Below, piece after piece: positions 9,339 to 16,479 of a stretch of 16,594 bases of DNA; within the stretch, counting starts at the first letter, position 1; every line of letters starts with the position of its first letter. Under the pieces are notes generated by a model that worked only from the letters and a program-made list of their open reading frames with translations, was not told the DNA's origin and ran no database searches. Made by a program: the position numbers and the translations under genes. The stretch spans positions 1-16,594 of the forward strand of contig JAFVAN010000049.1 in assembly GCA_017480485.1 (NCBI GenBank), given 5' to 3'. Source of the DNA: Ruminococcus sp. Lineage in GTDB: Bacteria; Bacillota_A; Clostridia; Oscillospirales; Ruminococcaceae.

Positions 9339-10775
9339 ATGACCAGAACACGATTTGCGCCGAGCCCCACGGGCTATATGCACGTCGGGAACCTGCGCAC
9401 CGCCCTCTATGCCTACCTTACCGCAAGGCACGACGGCGGAAAATTCATCCTGAGGATAGAGGACACGGACCGCGAGCGCTATGTTGAGGGCGCGGTGGAC
9501 GTGATCTATAACACCCTGAAGGAAAACGGCATGACATGGGACGAGGGCCCCGATGTGGGCGGCGACTTCGGCCCCTATGTACAGAGCGAGAGGATGGGGA
9601 TGTTCAAGGGCTACGCCGAGGAGCTGGTGGAAAAGGGCATGGCCTACCGCTGCTTCTGCACCGAGGAGCGCCTTGCAGAGCTGCACGAGCAGCAGAAGGC
9701 CGCCGGAGAAGCCGTTGGACACTACGACAGGCGCTGCCGCTGCCTCTCCTGCGAGGAGATACAGAAGCACCTTGACGCGGGGGACCCCTACGTCATCCGC
9801 CAGAAGATGCCCACCGAGGGCGTCACGGCCTTCGACGACATCATCTACGGCCACATCGAAGTGCAGAACGCCGAGCTGGAGGACCAGATACTGATCAAGA
9901 CCGACGGGATGCCTACCTATAACTTTGCAAACGTGGTGGACGACCACCTGATGCAGATAAGCCACGTTATCCGCGGCTCCGAGTATCTTTCCAGCACCCC
10001 CAAGTATCAGCTGCTTTATCAGGCCTTTGGCTGGCAGGTGCCTGTGTACATCCACTGCCCGCCTGTAATGAAGGACGAGCACAACAAGCTCTCGAAGCGC
10101 AACGGCGACGCCAGCTATCAGGACCTTGTGGCTCAGGGGTATCTCAGTGAGGCGGTGCTAAACTACCTGCTGCTGCTGGGCTGGAGCCCCAAGGGCGAGG
10201 AGGAGATCTTCTCCCTTGCGGACATGATAAGCATCTGGGACCCCGCAAGGATAAACAAGTCCCCCGCCATCTTTGATATCGTCAAGCTGCGGGCCATCAA
10301 CGCCGCCCACATCAGCCGTATGTCGGACGAGGAGTTCACCAGGGCCGCAGAGCCATGGATAAGGAAGGTAGTGCAGAGCGACATCGACCTTGACCTGCTG
10401 TGCCGCAACCTGAAGCCCCGGTGCGAGATACTCAGCGACATCCCCGAGCGGGTGGCCTTCATCGACAATATGCCCGAGGCCATCGACCCCGAGCTTTACA
10501 AAAACAAGAAGTTCAAGACCGACGCTGACACCGCCCTCACGGCCCTGAAAGCCCTCGAGCCCGCCCTGACGGCCGTCACCGACTGGACCAAGGACAATAT
10601 CTACGAGGCCTGCCTCACCGTGGCAGGACAGCTGGAGGTCAAGAACGGCTGGCTGCTCTATCCCCTGGGTATCGCCCTTTCGGGCCAGCGCTCAACCCCC
10701 GGCGGCGGCACGGACATCGCGGCCATCATCGGAAGGGAGAAGACCCTCGAGAGGGTGAGAAGGGCTATTGGCTGA
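9339..10775 (+). CDS. gltX: Glutamyl-tRNA synthetase
   Basis: This class I aminoacyl-tRNA synthetase charges tRNA with glutamate. The 478-residue protein has the HIGH-type motif HVGN at 15-18 in FAPSPTGYMHVGNLRTAL, the KMSKS-type motif KLSKR at 250-254, and the conserved LRIEDTDRER. A probable zinc-binding set in the insertion domain is C105-x-C107 with C133/C135/C138. A helical anticodon-binding domain completes the C-terminus. Length is normal. Without a recognised asparaginyl/glutaminyl pathway gene here, I cannot tell whether it is strict for tRNA-Glu or also charges tRNA-Gln, as is common in Firmicutes. The ATG at 9339 follows AAAGGAG (9321-9327) by 11 bases. The final A of the TGA stop is also the first base of the inverted family C repeat. 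Confidence 0.96.
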   Translation: MTRTRFAPSPTGYMHVGNLRTALYAYLTARHDGGKFILRIEDTDRERYVEGAVDVIYNTLKENGMTWDEGPDVGGDFGPYVQSERMGMFKGYAEELVEKGMAYRCFCTEERLAELHEQQKAAGEAVGHYDRRCRCLSCEEIQKHLDAGDPYVIRQKMPTEGVTAFDDIIYGHIEVQNAELEDQILIKTDGMPTYNFANVVDDHLMQISHVIRGSEYLSSTPKYQLLYQAFGWQVPVYIHCPPVMKDEHNKLSKRNGDASYQDLVAQGYLSEAVLNYLLLLGWSPKGEEEIFSLADMISIWDPARINKSPAIFDIVKLRAINAAHISRMSDEEFTRAAEPWIRKVVQSDIDLDLLCRNLKPRCEILSDIPERVAFIDNMPEAIDPELYKNKKFKTDADTALTALKALEPALTAVTDWTKDNIYEACLTVAGQLEVKNGWLLYPLGIALSGQRSTPGGGTDIAAIIGREKTLERVRRAIG

Positions 10776-10823
10776 ACCCCTCCGACTTGCCTTCGGCAAG
10801 CCACCTCCCCTTTCAGGGGAGGC
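10775..10823 (-). repeat. Family C repeat, inverted copy left of DUF559
   Basis: It reads AACCCCTCCG, then hairpin CTTGCC-TTC-GGCAAG (10786-10800), then hairpin CCTCCCC-TTTCA-GGGGAGG (10804-10822). Its reverse complement aligns with the forward copies at 6089-6131 and 11308-11354. Confidence 0.88.
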
Positions 10824-10922
10824 AAAGTCCTGACCGCACGCCCCGTTGTTACACTTTTTATCACAAAAACCACGGCCCATCTGTCATAATGTTCAGAGCG
10901 ACAAGCTCAATGGTATTGCAAT

Positions 10923-11318
10923 ATGGAGAAAGAGCTGTTCACAGGATATAATAAAAAGCTAACAGAGTCAGCTAAAGAATTAAGGAAGAACATGACAAAG
11001 CAAGAGAGAAAGCTTTGGTATGAATTTCTTGTGTCTTATCCTGTGAAATTCTACCGTCAGAGGCCAATAGATAAGTATATTGCTGATTTCTACTGTTCAA
11101 AGGCGAAGCTTGTAATTGAATTAGACGGCTCTCAGCATTATACTGAGGAAGGCTTGGAGTACGACAGCATACGAACAGAAATACTTGAGCTCTACGGATT
11201 GAAAGTTATTCGGTTCAGAAATTACGAGATCGAGCATGATTTCGATGCAGTCTGCAAAAAGATCGATCATTATTGCAAGCAGCAAATTGAGCGGTCAGCA
11301 GCTAAAAGCCTCCCCTGA
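10923..11318 (+). CDS. DUF559 family endonuclease-like protein
   Basis: This 131-residue protein matches the DUF559 (Vsr-/PD-(D/E)XK-like) pattern: RKNMTKQERKLWYEFL, VKFYRQRPIDKYIADFYC, LVIELDGSQH and LKVIRFRNYEI. Candidate catalytic residues are Asp55, Glu66, Asp68 and His72. Family members are predicted DNA endonucleases; their role is not established. The gene is clearly AT-richer than its neighbours and has no obvious Shine-Dalgarno before the ATG at 10923, which suggests acquired or weakly expressed DNA. The last four residues (KSLP) and the TGA stop lie inside the right-hand family C hairpin, the stop falling in its loop. Flanking inverted repeats make it a candidate component of a repeat-mobilising or repeat-targeting unit. 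Family confident, function inferred. Confidence 0.87.
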   Translation: MEKELFTGYNKKLTESAKELRKNMTKQERKLWYEFLVSYPVKFYRQRPIDKYIADFYCSKAKLVIELDGSQHYTEEGLEYDSIRTEILELYGLKVIRFRNYEIEHDFDAVCKKIDHYCKQQIERSAAKSLP

Positions 11319-11354
11319 AAGGGGAGGTGGCACGCGAAGCGTGACGGAGGGGTT
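11308..11354 (+). repeat. Family C repeat, forward copy right of DUF559
   Basis: Hairpin CCTCCCC-TGAAA-GGGGAGG at 11309-11327, hairpin CACGC-GAA-GCGTG at 11331-11343, then CGGAGGGGTT to 11354. It supplies the DUF559 stop codon. Confidence 0.9.
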
Positions 11355-11377
11355 TACAAAAAATTAATATTCCCCCA

Positions 11378-11406
11378 TTGACAAAAGCACCACAGTTGAG
11401 TATAAT
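11378..11406 (+). promoter_or_regulatory. Sigma-A-type promoter of ohrR
   Basis: TTGACA at 11378-11383 and TATAAT at 11401-11406, both perfect consensus, are separated by exactly 17 bp. This is the best promoter in the window and drives ohrR. Confidence 0.9.
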
Positions 11407-11430
11407 TAAATTGTACACAATTTGATTTTG
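11401..11430. promoter_or_regulatory. Probable OhrR operator overlapping the -10 box
   Basis: The core AAATTGTACACAATTT (11408-11423) is an AAATTG/CAATTT inverted repeat, flanked on the left by another AATT half-site within the -10 region. The arrangement resembles the AT-rich, ACAATT/AAATTGT operators known for Bacillus OhrR. Placement over the -10 and start site predicts repression of its own gene. Confidence 0.75.
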
Positions 11431-11441
11431 CGGAGGGGAAT

Positions 11442-11897
11442 ATGGATAACGAGAACAACACAGGCGGCGCCTATGACTGCCTGAAGATCGAGAACCAGCT
11501 GTGCTTCCCGCTTTACGCCGCCTCTAAGGAGGTAATAAAGCGCTACAGGCCGTTCCTCGACAAGCTGGAGCTCACCTACACTCAGTATCTGGCCATGATG
11601 GTCTTCTGGGAGCAGAAGAGCATAAGCGTCAAGGAGCTGGGGCAGAAGCTCTATCTGGACAGCGGCACGCTTACACCCGTGCTAAAGCATCTGGAACAAA
11701 AGGAGTACATCACCCGCAGCCGCAGCCGCGAGGACGAGCGGGTGCTGGTGGCAGAGATAACCGAAAAGGGAGAGCGCCTGCGGGACAAGGCCGTAGAGGT
11801 GCCCGCGCAGATGGCCTGCTGCATAAGGCTGGAGCCCCAGGAGGCCGCAGAGCTCTACCGGCTGCTCTATAAGCTGCTGGGGAATTTTGAAGGATAG
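11442..11897 (+). CDS. ohrR: MarR-family organic peroxide sensor OhrR
   Basis: This 151-residue winged-helix dimeric repressor shows the OhrR signature at its N-terminus, KIENQLCFPLYAASKE, with the peroxide-reactive cysteine at Cys21 (equivalent to Bacillus Cys15), then LDKLELTYTQYLAMMVFWE. The DNA-recognition helix region is SVKELGQKLYLDSGTLTPVLKHLEQKEYI and the wing is RSREDERVL. Oxidation of the cysteine by organic hydroperoxides should release it from DNA. The ATG at 11442 follows CGGAGGGG (11431-11438). A consensus promoter overlapped by an OhrR-like operator predicts autoregulation. The usual partner, the peroxidase gene ohr, is absent: thrS follows after 250 bp of repeats. Only one cysteine occurs in the N-terminal region, suggesting the one-Cys sensing type. 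Confidence 0.93.
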   Translation: MDNENNTGGAYDCLKIENQLCFPLYAASKEVIKRYRPFLDKLELTYTQYLAMMVFWEQKSISVKELGQKLYLDSGTLTPVLKHLEQKEYITRSRSREDERVLVAEITEKGERLRDKAVEVPAQMACCIRLEPQEAAELYRLLYKLLGNFEG

Positions 11898-11898
11898 G

Positions 11899-12037
11899 CT
11901 TTCCGCCCCCCCGAGGAGCAAAGGCAAGACCAAGTATAAAAAACCGGCGGAAAAATGGTGACCGCACGGCAGAGGAGAAATATATTTTCCGCCCCCGAGA
12001 GCGAGGGCAGACCCAAGCATAAAAATCGGCGGAAAAT
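11899..12037. repeat. Family D tandem repeats (two copies) between ohrR and thrS
   Basis: Two about 50-bp units each begin TTTCCGCC and end GGCGGAAA, forming inverted-repeat arms: 11900-11907 with 11946-11953, and 11984-11993 with 12028-12037 (a perfect 10-bp pair ATTTTCCGCC/GGCGGAAAAT). Between the arms both have a GAG, GGCA and ATAAAAA pattern. A related, truncated copy lies downstream of thrS (about 14041-14100). Confidence 0.75.
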
Positions 12038-12073
12038 GGTATCTCCCCCCCCCGCAGGGGAGAATACCTTTTT
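12038..12073 (+). terminator. Probable intrinsic terminator after ohrR
   Basis: GGTAT-CTCCCC pairs with GGGGAG-AATACC (one bulged base) around a C-rich loop, followed directly by TTTTT. It fits a Rho-independent terminator separating ohrR from thrS, although it is 140 bp past the ohrR stop and may be part of family D. T-box antitermination was considered and not supported. Confidence 0.6.
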
Positions 12074-12086
12074 CCGCACACCCCGA

Positions 12087-12101
12087 GCCGCCGCAGGCGG
12101 C
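12087..12101. repeat. Perfect GNA-loop hairpin GCCGCC-GCA-GGCGGC
   Basis: A 6-bp stem with a three-base GCA loop, 48 bp before the thrS start. It has the same design as hairpins inside elements A, B and C. Confidence 0.7.
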
Positions 12102-12134
12102 GAGGGAAATAAACCGAGAAGAAACAAATAATGT

Positions 12135-12140
12135 TAGGAG
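12135..12140 (+). promoter_or_regulatory. Ribosome binding site deciding the thrS start
   Basis: TAGGAG, 8 bases before the ATG at 12149. It lies downstream of the alternative in-frame ATG at 12131, which has no such site. Confidence 0.75.
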
Positions 12141-12148
12141 TAAAGAAC

Positions 12149-13945
12149 ATGGACAAGGAATTTTTTAACGAGGTATACCGCCACTCGCTGGCTCACGTCA
12201 TGGCAAAGGCCGTGATCGAACTCTACGGCAAGGAGGTGCAGTACGCCATAGGCCCCCAGATATCGGACGGCTTCTACTACGACTTCCTGCTGCCCGAGAA
12301 CGTTAAGATATCTACCGAGGACTTCCCGAAGATCGAGCAGAAGATGAAGGAGATAATGAAGCGGGGCGAAAGCTGGACAAGGCGCGAGATATCCAAGGCC
12401 GAGGGCCTGGAGATATTCAAGGATCAGGAGTTCAAGAAGCGCATAATCAGCGACCTGCCCGAGGACGCCGTCATCACCACCTACAACACAGGCGACGACT
12501 TCATCGACCTCTGCCGCGGACCTCACGTTGACAATTCCCGAGAGCTGCTTTCGGCAGCCTTCGAGCTCAGGGCCGTTTCCGGCGCCTACTGGCGGGGCGA
12601 CGAAAGACAGGAGAGCCTCACAAGGCTCTATGCCTACGCCTTTACCGATAAGAACGCCCTCAAGGCCCACAAGGCCCTCATCAAGGAGGCCATGGAGCGG
12701 GACCACAAGAAGCTTGGCCCCCAGCTGGACCTCTTCATGTTCAACGAGACCGCTCAGGGAATGCCCTACTGGCTGCCCCGCGGCTGGAAGCTCTTCAACA
12801 CCCTGCTGGATTATTGGAGAGGCATCCACGAGGTACACGGCTACCACGAGATCTCGGCACCTATCATCAATAACAAGAAGCTCTGGCTCATCTCGGGCCA
12901 CTGGGCTCATTATGTGAACAATATGTTCATCTTCCCCGGCGAGGACGGCACCATCGAGGCCCCCGACACCATGGCCGCCAAGCCCATGAACTGCCCCAAC
13001 GCCATGCTGACCTACAAGCGGAAGGTACACTCCTACCGCGACCTGCCCATCCGCCTCTCGGAGACGGACGTGGTGCACCGCAAGGAAAAGACGGGCCAGC
13101 TCAACGGCCTCTTCCGCGTCCAGATGTTCAGGCAGGACGACGACCACACCTTTGTGATGGAAAGCCAGATCGAGAACGAGATAGATGACATCCTCTCCAT
13201 CGCCGACGAGATCTACTCCACCTTCGGCCTTACCTACCGCGCCGAGCTCTCTACCCGCCCCGAGGACTTCATGGGAGACATCGAGCTCTGGAACGACGCC
13301 GAGGCCGCCCTCAAGCGCATTCTGGACAAGAAATACGGCGAGGGCAACTACGAGATAAACGAGGGCGACGGAGCCTTCTACGGCCCGAAGATAGACCTTC
13401 AGATCAAAGACGCCCTGGGCCGCGAGTGGCAGTGCGGCACCGTTCAGCTGGACTTCCAGCTGCCCCGCAACTTTGAGCTGAGCTACAAGGCCAGCGACGG
13501 CACCGACAAGATACCCGTTGTCATCCACCGCGCCATCTTCGGCTCCCTCGAGCGCTTCATAGGCATCATTATCGAGAACTTCAAGGGCGCCTTCCCCTTC
13601 TGGCTGTCGCCCTATCAGGTGGGCATCGTGCCCATCAGGCCCGAGCATAACGAGTACGCCCAAAAGGTAGCTTCGCTGCTTGCCAAGAACCACATCCGCT
13701 TCGAGGCCGACTACGCCGACAAGAACATGAAGGAAAAGATCAAGTACTTCAAGACCTACAAGACCCCCTACACCATCGTCCTCGGCGACCGCGAGGCGGC
13801 GGAGAACACGGTCTCCATAAACATCCGCGGCACCGCAAAGCAGCTGCAGAACGTGCCTCTTGACAAGTTTATCGAGCTGTGCCGCACCATGAACGACGAG
13901 CACTCCCTTGAGCTCATCACAGAGCTGGACGAGGCCGCCAAATGA
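12149..13945 (+). CDS. thrS: Threonyl-tRNA synthetase, short form lacking the TGS domain
   Basis: This class II synthetase charges tRNA-Thr. At 598 residues it is shorter than the usual about 640, because it starts directly at the editing domain and lacks the N-terminal TGS domain. The editing site is intact: H12/H16 in YRHSLAH and C122/H126 in DLCRGPH. The catalytic core keeps the three zinc ligands, C282 in KPMNCP, H333 in RQDDDHTF and H460 in VVIHRAIFGSLERF, with motif 2 as VVHRKEKTG. Unusual changes near the active site are NCPNA for the common NCPGH and QLNGL for the common LHGL. A C-terminal anticodon-binding domain is present (VGIVPIRPEHNEYAQKVASLL...). The upstream frame is closed before 12131, so TGS is not hidden by start choice. 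No T-box leader was recognised. Confidence 0.94.
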   Translation: MDKEFFNEVYRHSLAHVMAKAVIELYGKEVQYAIGPQISDGFYYDFLLPENVKISTEDFPKIEQKMKEIMKRGESWTRREISKAEGLEIFKDQEFKKRIISDLPEDAVITTYNTGDDFIDLCRGPHVDNSRELLSAAFELRAVSGAYWRGDERQESLTRLYAYAFTDKNALKAHKALIKEAMERDHKKLGPQLDLFMFNETAQGMPYWLPRGWKLFNTLLDYWRGIHEVHGYHEISAPIINNKKLWLISGHWAHYVNNMFIFPGEDGTIEAPDTMAAKPMNCPNAMLTYKRKVHSYRDLPIRLSETDVVHRKEKTGQLNGLFRVQMFRQDDDHTFVMESQIENEIDDILSIADEIYSTFGLTYRAELSTRPEDFMGDIELWNDAEAALKRILDKKYGEGNYEINEGDGAFYGPKIDLQIKDALGREWQCGTVQLDFQLPRNFELSYKASDGTDKIPVVIHRAIFGSLERFIGIIIENFKGAFPFWLSPYQVGIVPIRPEHNEYAQKVASLLAKNHIRFEADYADKNMKEKIKYFKTYKTPYTIVLGDREAAENTVSINIRGTAKQLQNVPLDKFIELCRTMNDEHSLELITELDEAAK

Positions 13946-13966
13946 TAAAATGTCCATAATCACTGC

Positions 13967-13996
13967 CATGTGTATCCCGCCCCCGGGGTACACATG
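13967..13996. repeat. Strong hairpin downstream of thrS
   Basis: CATGTGTA pairs with TACACATG, extended inward by CCC/GGG around a short C-rich loop. No T-tract follows. It may limit read-through or protect the thrS mRNA 3' end; the role is unknown. Confidence 0.6.
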
Positions 13997-14040
13997 CTCT
14001 GTATATGGAGAAATATTTGACTATTTGCATACGACCACGA

Positions 14041-14110
14041 CCCCGAAGACGAGCGAAAACTCGGCGGAACAATGGTATATCTCCCCCCGTACCGCGAGGG
14101 AGCCCGTGCG
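14041..14110. repeat. Truncated family D copy between thrS and the radical SAM gene
   Basis: The CGGCGGAACAATGGTATATCTCC stretch region (14062-14084) parallels the right end of the second D unit and the following terminator stem at 12027-12048. The left TTCCGCC arm is missing. The remainder to 14121 holds nothing else recognised. Confidence 0.5.
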
Positions 14111-14121
14111 CGCCAGCACAT

Positions 14122-14128
14122 GAGGTGA
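14122..14128 (+). promoter_or_regulatory. Ribosome binding site deciding the radical SAM start
   Basis: GAGGTGA, 5 bases before the ATG at 14134. The in-frame opening to 14005 would translate the family D remnant and is not supported. Confidence 0.8.
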
Positions 14129-14133
14129 TTTTT

Positions 14134-15216
14134 ATGTTTGACATCCAAGAATACATGGCAGAGGGCGTGGAGCGCATCGTCTCCGAGGCGCTGAAGGCCA
14201 CGCTTTCAAACCCAAGAGAGAGCGCCTTTATGCTCAGCTTTGCGGCGGCCTCGAGACGGGCCACCAAGCTTCGGAAAAAGCAGGAGGCCGAGGGAATGCA
14301 CGTCCCGCCCTTCCTCATCGCCAGCATAACCTCCAGCTGCAACCTGCACTGCGCGGGCTGCTACGCCAGAGCCAACAGTATCTGCTCCGACGAGGCCCCT
14401 GCCAAGCAGCTCTCGGCAGAGGAGTGGGGAGAGATCTTCTCTCAGGCACAGGACATGGGCATAAGCTTTATCCTGCTGGCGGGGGGCGAGCCCTGCCTGC
14501 GGCGGGACGTCATCACAGCGGCAGGAGGCTGCAAGAACATCCTCTTCCCCATCTTCACCAACGGCACCTTCCTGGACGAGAAGTATTTTGACCTGCTGGA
14601 CCGCTGCCGCAACCTTGTGCCTATCATGAGCATCGAGGGCGGCCGCGAGACCACCGACGCCCGCAGAGGCAGCGGCGTCTACGACAGGCTGGAGAAAAAC
14701 ATGGAGCGCCTGCGCTCGGAGGGGCTCATCTTCGGCGCCTCGGTAACGGTGACGAAGGAAAATCTGTCAGAGGTCACGGACACCGCCTTCACCGACAGCC
14801 TTGCAAAAAAGGGCTGCAAGGCCGTGATCTACGTTGAATACGTCCCCACCGACGGCAGCAGCGGCCTTGCCCCGGACGACAGCGACCGAGAGCGCCTTGC
14901 CTCCGCCATCGAGGCCCTGCGAAAGCGCACCGATATGCTCTACATCTCCTTCCCCGGGGACGAAAAGAGCTCCGGCGGCTGCCTTGCGGCGGGCAGAGGC
15001 TTCTTCCACATCAACCCCTCGGGCGGCGCCGAGCCCTGCCCCTTCTCCCCCTTCTCGGACATAAACGTCAGGGACGTGAAGCTCTCGGGCGCCCTCCAAA
15101 GCAGTCTTTTCACCCTCATCAACGCGGGCGGCCTGCTGAACGACGACCACGAGGGCGGCTGCGTGCTCTATGAAAAGCGCCGCGAAGTCGAGGCGCTTTT
15201 AGAGGTTAGAGGTTAG
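14134..15216 (+). CDS. Radical SAM protein of unknown specificity
   Basis: This 360-residue protein carries the radical SAM iron-sulfur motif C69-x3-C73-x2-C76 in SSCNLHCAGCYARAN, the glycine-rich SAM-binding motif LLAGGEPCLRRDV, and the downstream FTNGTFLDEKYFDLL and PIMSIEGG strands of the barrel. The C-terminal third has further cysteines (GGCLAAGRGFF, GAEPCPFSPF, EGGCVLYEKR) in a SPASM-like pattern that could bind an auxiliary cluster. An N-terminal helix of about 55 residues precedes the barrel. No peptide substrate, protease or exporter is adjacent, so a RiPP role is not supported by context. The last residues (EVRG) and the TAG stop are encoded by the 7-bp units of element B. The ATG at 14134 is set by GAGGTGA. 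Confidence 0.88.
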   Translation: MFDIQEYMAEGVERIVSEALKATLSNPRESAFMLSFAAASRRATKLRKKQEAEGMHVPPFLIASITSSCNLHCAGCYARANSICSDEAPAKQLSAEEWGEIFSQAQDMGISFILLAGGEPCLRRDVITAAGGCKNILFPIFTNGTFLDEKYFDLLDRCRNLVPIMSIEGGRETTDARRGSGVYDRLEKNMERLRSEGLIFGASVTVTKENLSEVTDTAFTDSLAKKGCKAVIYVEYVPTDGSSGLAPDDSDRERLASAIEALRKRTDMLYISFPGDEKSSGGCLAAGRGFFHINPSGGAEPCPFSPFSDINVRDVKLSGALQSSLFTLINAGGLLNDDHEGGCVLYEKRREVEALLEVRG

Positions 15217-15321
15217 AAGATTTTTAGAGATAGGAAGATCTTAGAGGCTGGAAAATCGTCCGCGCAGCGGACAAATATTTCGCCGAAGGCGCACCGTGTC
15301 TAACCTCTCACCTCTGACCTC
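15201..15321. repeat. Interspersed repeat element B (7-bp-unit inverted termini)
   Basis: The left end consists of GAGGTTA units starting at 15202; the right end (15299-15321), read in reverse complement, is GAGGTCA, GAGGTGA, GAGGTTA. Inside are two hairpins, GTCCGC-GCA-GCGGAC (15258-15272) and CGCC-GAA-GGCG (15281-15291). It is about 120 bp with no coding capacity of its own. It supplies the end of the radical SAM gene and stops about 28 bp before the CDF Shine-Dalgarno. Confidence 0.85.
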
Positions 15322-15361
15322 TTTCGCACAGAATTAAGAAACAACAAACGAGGTAGTAACA

Positions 15362-16465
15362 ATGGACAGAACAAAGGAAATAGTAAAGGTCAGCTACAAG
15401 GGCATCGCAGTCAATGTGCTGCTGGTGGTGTTCAAGGCCATCGTGGGCTTTGCGGCGGGGTCCATCTCCGTCATTCTGGACGCCGTTAACAACCTGAGCG
15501 ACGCCCTGTCCTCGGTGATAACCATCGTCGGGACGAAGCTGGCAGGCCGCGGCCCCGACAGAGAGCACCCCTACGGCCACGGCAGGATAGAATACATCAC
15601 CTCTCTGGTGATAGCCCTCATCGTGCTGATAGCGGGCGTTACCTCCCTGCGGGAGGCCGTCGGAAAGATGATCAAGCCCACAGCGGCAGAGTTCACGGTG
15701 GTGTCTGTCATCATCATCGCGGCAGGTGTGCTGGTGAAGTTCTTCCTTGGGCGCTACTTCTCGGCAATGGGCAAGAAGCTTGACTCGGGCTCCCTCAAGG
15801 CCTCGGGCAAGGACGCCTCCTTCGACGCCGTCATCTCCTCGGCTACGCTGGTGTCGGCAATAATCACCATGACTCTGGGCCTGAACATCGAGGGCTGGCT
15901 GGGCGCCGTCATCTCCCTGTTCATCATCAAGGCGGGCATCGAGATAATCACCGAGACGCTGGACAACATCATCGGCGTGCGCACGGACAAGGAGCTCTCC
16001 ACGGGCATCAAGGAGCGGATAAACTCCTTCCCCCAGGTCCACGGCAGCCACGACCTGATACTCCACAGCTACGGCCCCTCGGAGACTCTGGGCTCGGTAC
16101 ACATCGAGGTAGACGACAGCATGACCGCCGCCCAGATCGACGAGCTGAGCCGCTGCCTCACGGCGGAGGTGTACAAGGAATACTCGGTTTACCTGACCAT
16201 CGGCATCTACGCCACCAACACCTCGGACGAGGTGAGCTCCCGCATCCGCCAGCGCCTGACTGAGCTTGTGAAGGCTGACCCGCTGATAATCGAGATGCAC
16301 GGCTTTTACGTTGACAAGGATAAGCAGACCGTGACCTTCGACCTGATCTACAGCTACGACGAGAAGGACCCAAGGGCGGCCGTCGAGCGCCTGCGCACCA
16401 CCCTGACAAAGGAATTCCCGGGCTTCACCTTCTTCCCGAATTTGGACCGGGATTTCAGCGATTAA
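15362..16465 (+). CDS. Cation diffusion facilitator transporter, Mn-type (MntE-like)
   Basis: This 367-residue membrane exporter of divalent cations has six predicted membrane helices followed by a cytoplasmic domain. Metal-site motifs are N43-x3-D47 in DAVNNLSDALSS (helix 2) and D151-x3-D155 in KDASFDAVISS (helix 5). NxxxD/DxxxD is typical of manganese-type CDFs, whereas zinc members usually have His in the first motif. HPYGHGRIEYI and VHGSHDLILHSYGP are also present. The C-terminal extension beyond the short cytoplasmic domain (about 290-367) ends in FTFFPNLDRDFSD, found in a Firmicute subgroup. GAGG at 15350-15353 precedes the ATG by 8 bases. It exports metal, probably Mn2+, with proton exchange; specificity is inferred from motifs only. 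It is monocistronic here. Confidence 0.91.
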   Translation: MDRTKEIVKVSYKGIAVNVLLVVFKAIVGFAAGSISVILDAVNNLSDALSSVITIVGTKLAGRGPDREHPYGHGRIEYITSLVIALIVLIAGVTSLREAVGKMIKPTAAEFTVVSVIIIAAGVLVKFFLGRYFSAMGKKLDSGSLKASGKDASFDAVISSATLVSAIITMTLGLNIEGWLGAVISLFIIKAGIEIITETLDNIIGVRTDKELSTGIKERINSFPQVHGSHDLILHSYGPSETLGSVHIEVDDSMTAAQIDELSRCLTAEVYKEYSVYLTIGIYATNTSDEVSSRIRQRLTELVKADPLIIEMHGFYVDKDKQTVTFDLIYSYDEKDPRAAVERLRTTLTKEFPGFTFFPNLDRDFSD

Positions 16466-16479
16466 TTCTGCTCGGTGGC

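Larger units (their letters stand above)
10775..11354. mobile_element. Putative 580-bp unit: DUF559 gene between inverted family C repeats
   Basis: A reversed family C copy (10775-10823) and a forward copy (11308-11354) bound an AT-richer insert holding only the DUF559 nuclease gene. The outer ends are complementary (AACCCCTCCG / CGGAGGGGTT). One end touches the gltX stop and the other precedes the ohrR promoter, so the unit sits neatly between conserved genes. Mobility is inference from the layout; no transposase and no clear target duplication are visible. Confidence 0.5.

Noticed and set aside
11898..12148. T-box leader for thrS, because of a GGTGACCGC stretch near 11957
   Set aside because: The full T-box core, specifier stem and proper antiterminator/terminator pair are not present; the stretch belongs to family D repeats.
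12134..13993. 619-codon open frame on the minus strand opposite thrS (and a 534-codon one at 232-1836)
   Set aside because: High GC3 bias in the real genes removes stops from the opposite strand. The products show no domain, are rich in low-complexity V/G/L/H, and lack ribosome sites.
14005..14133. N-terminal extension of the radical SAM protein
   Set aside because: Translation would run through a repeat remnant rich in Arg/Pro; GAGGTGA at 14122-14128 sets the start at 14134.
14134..15216. RiPP maturase role for the radical SAM protein
   Set aside because: No precursor peptide, protease or exporter gene is adjacent; the neighbours are thrS and a metal transporter.
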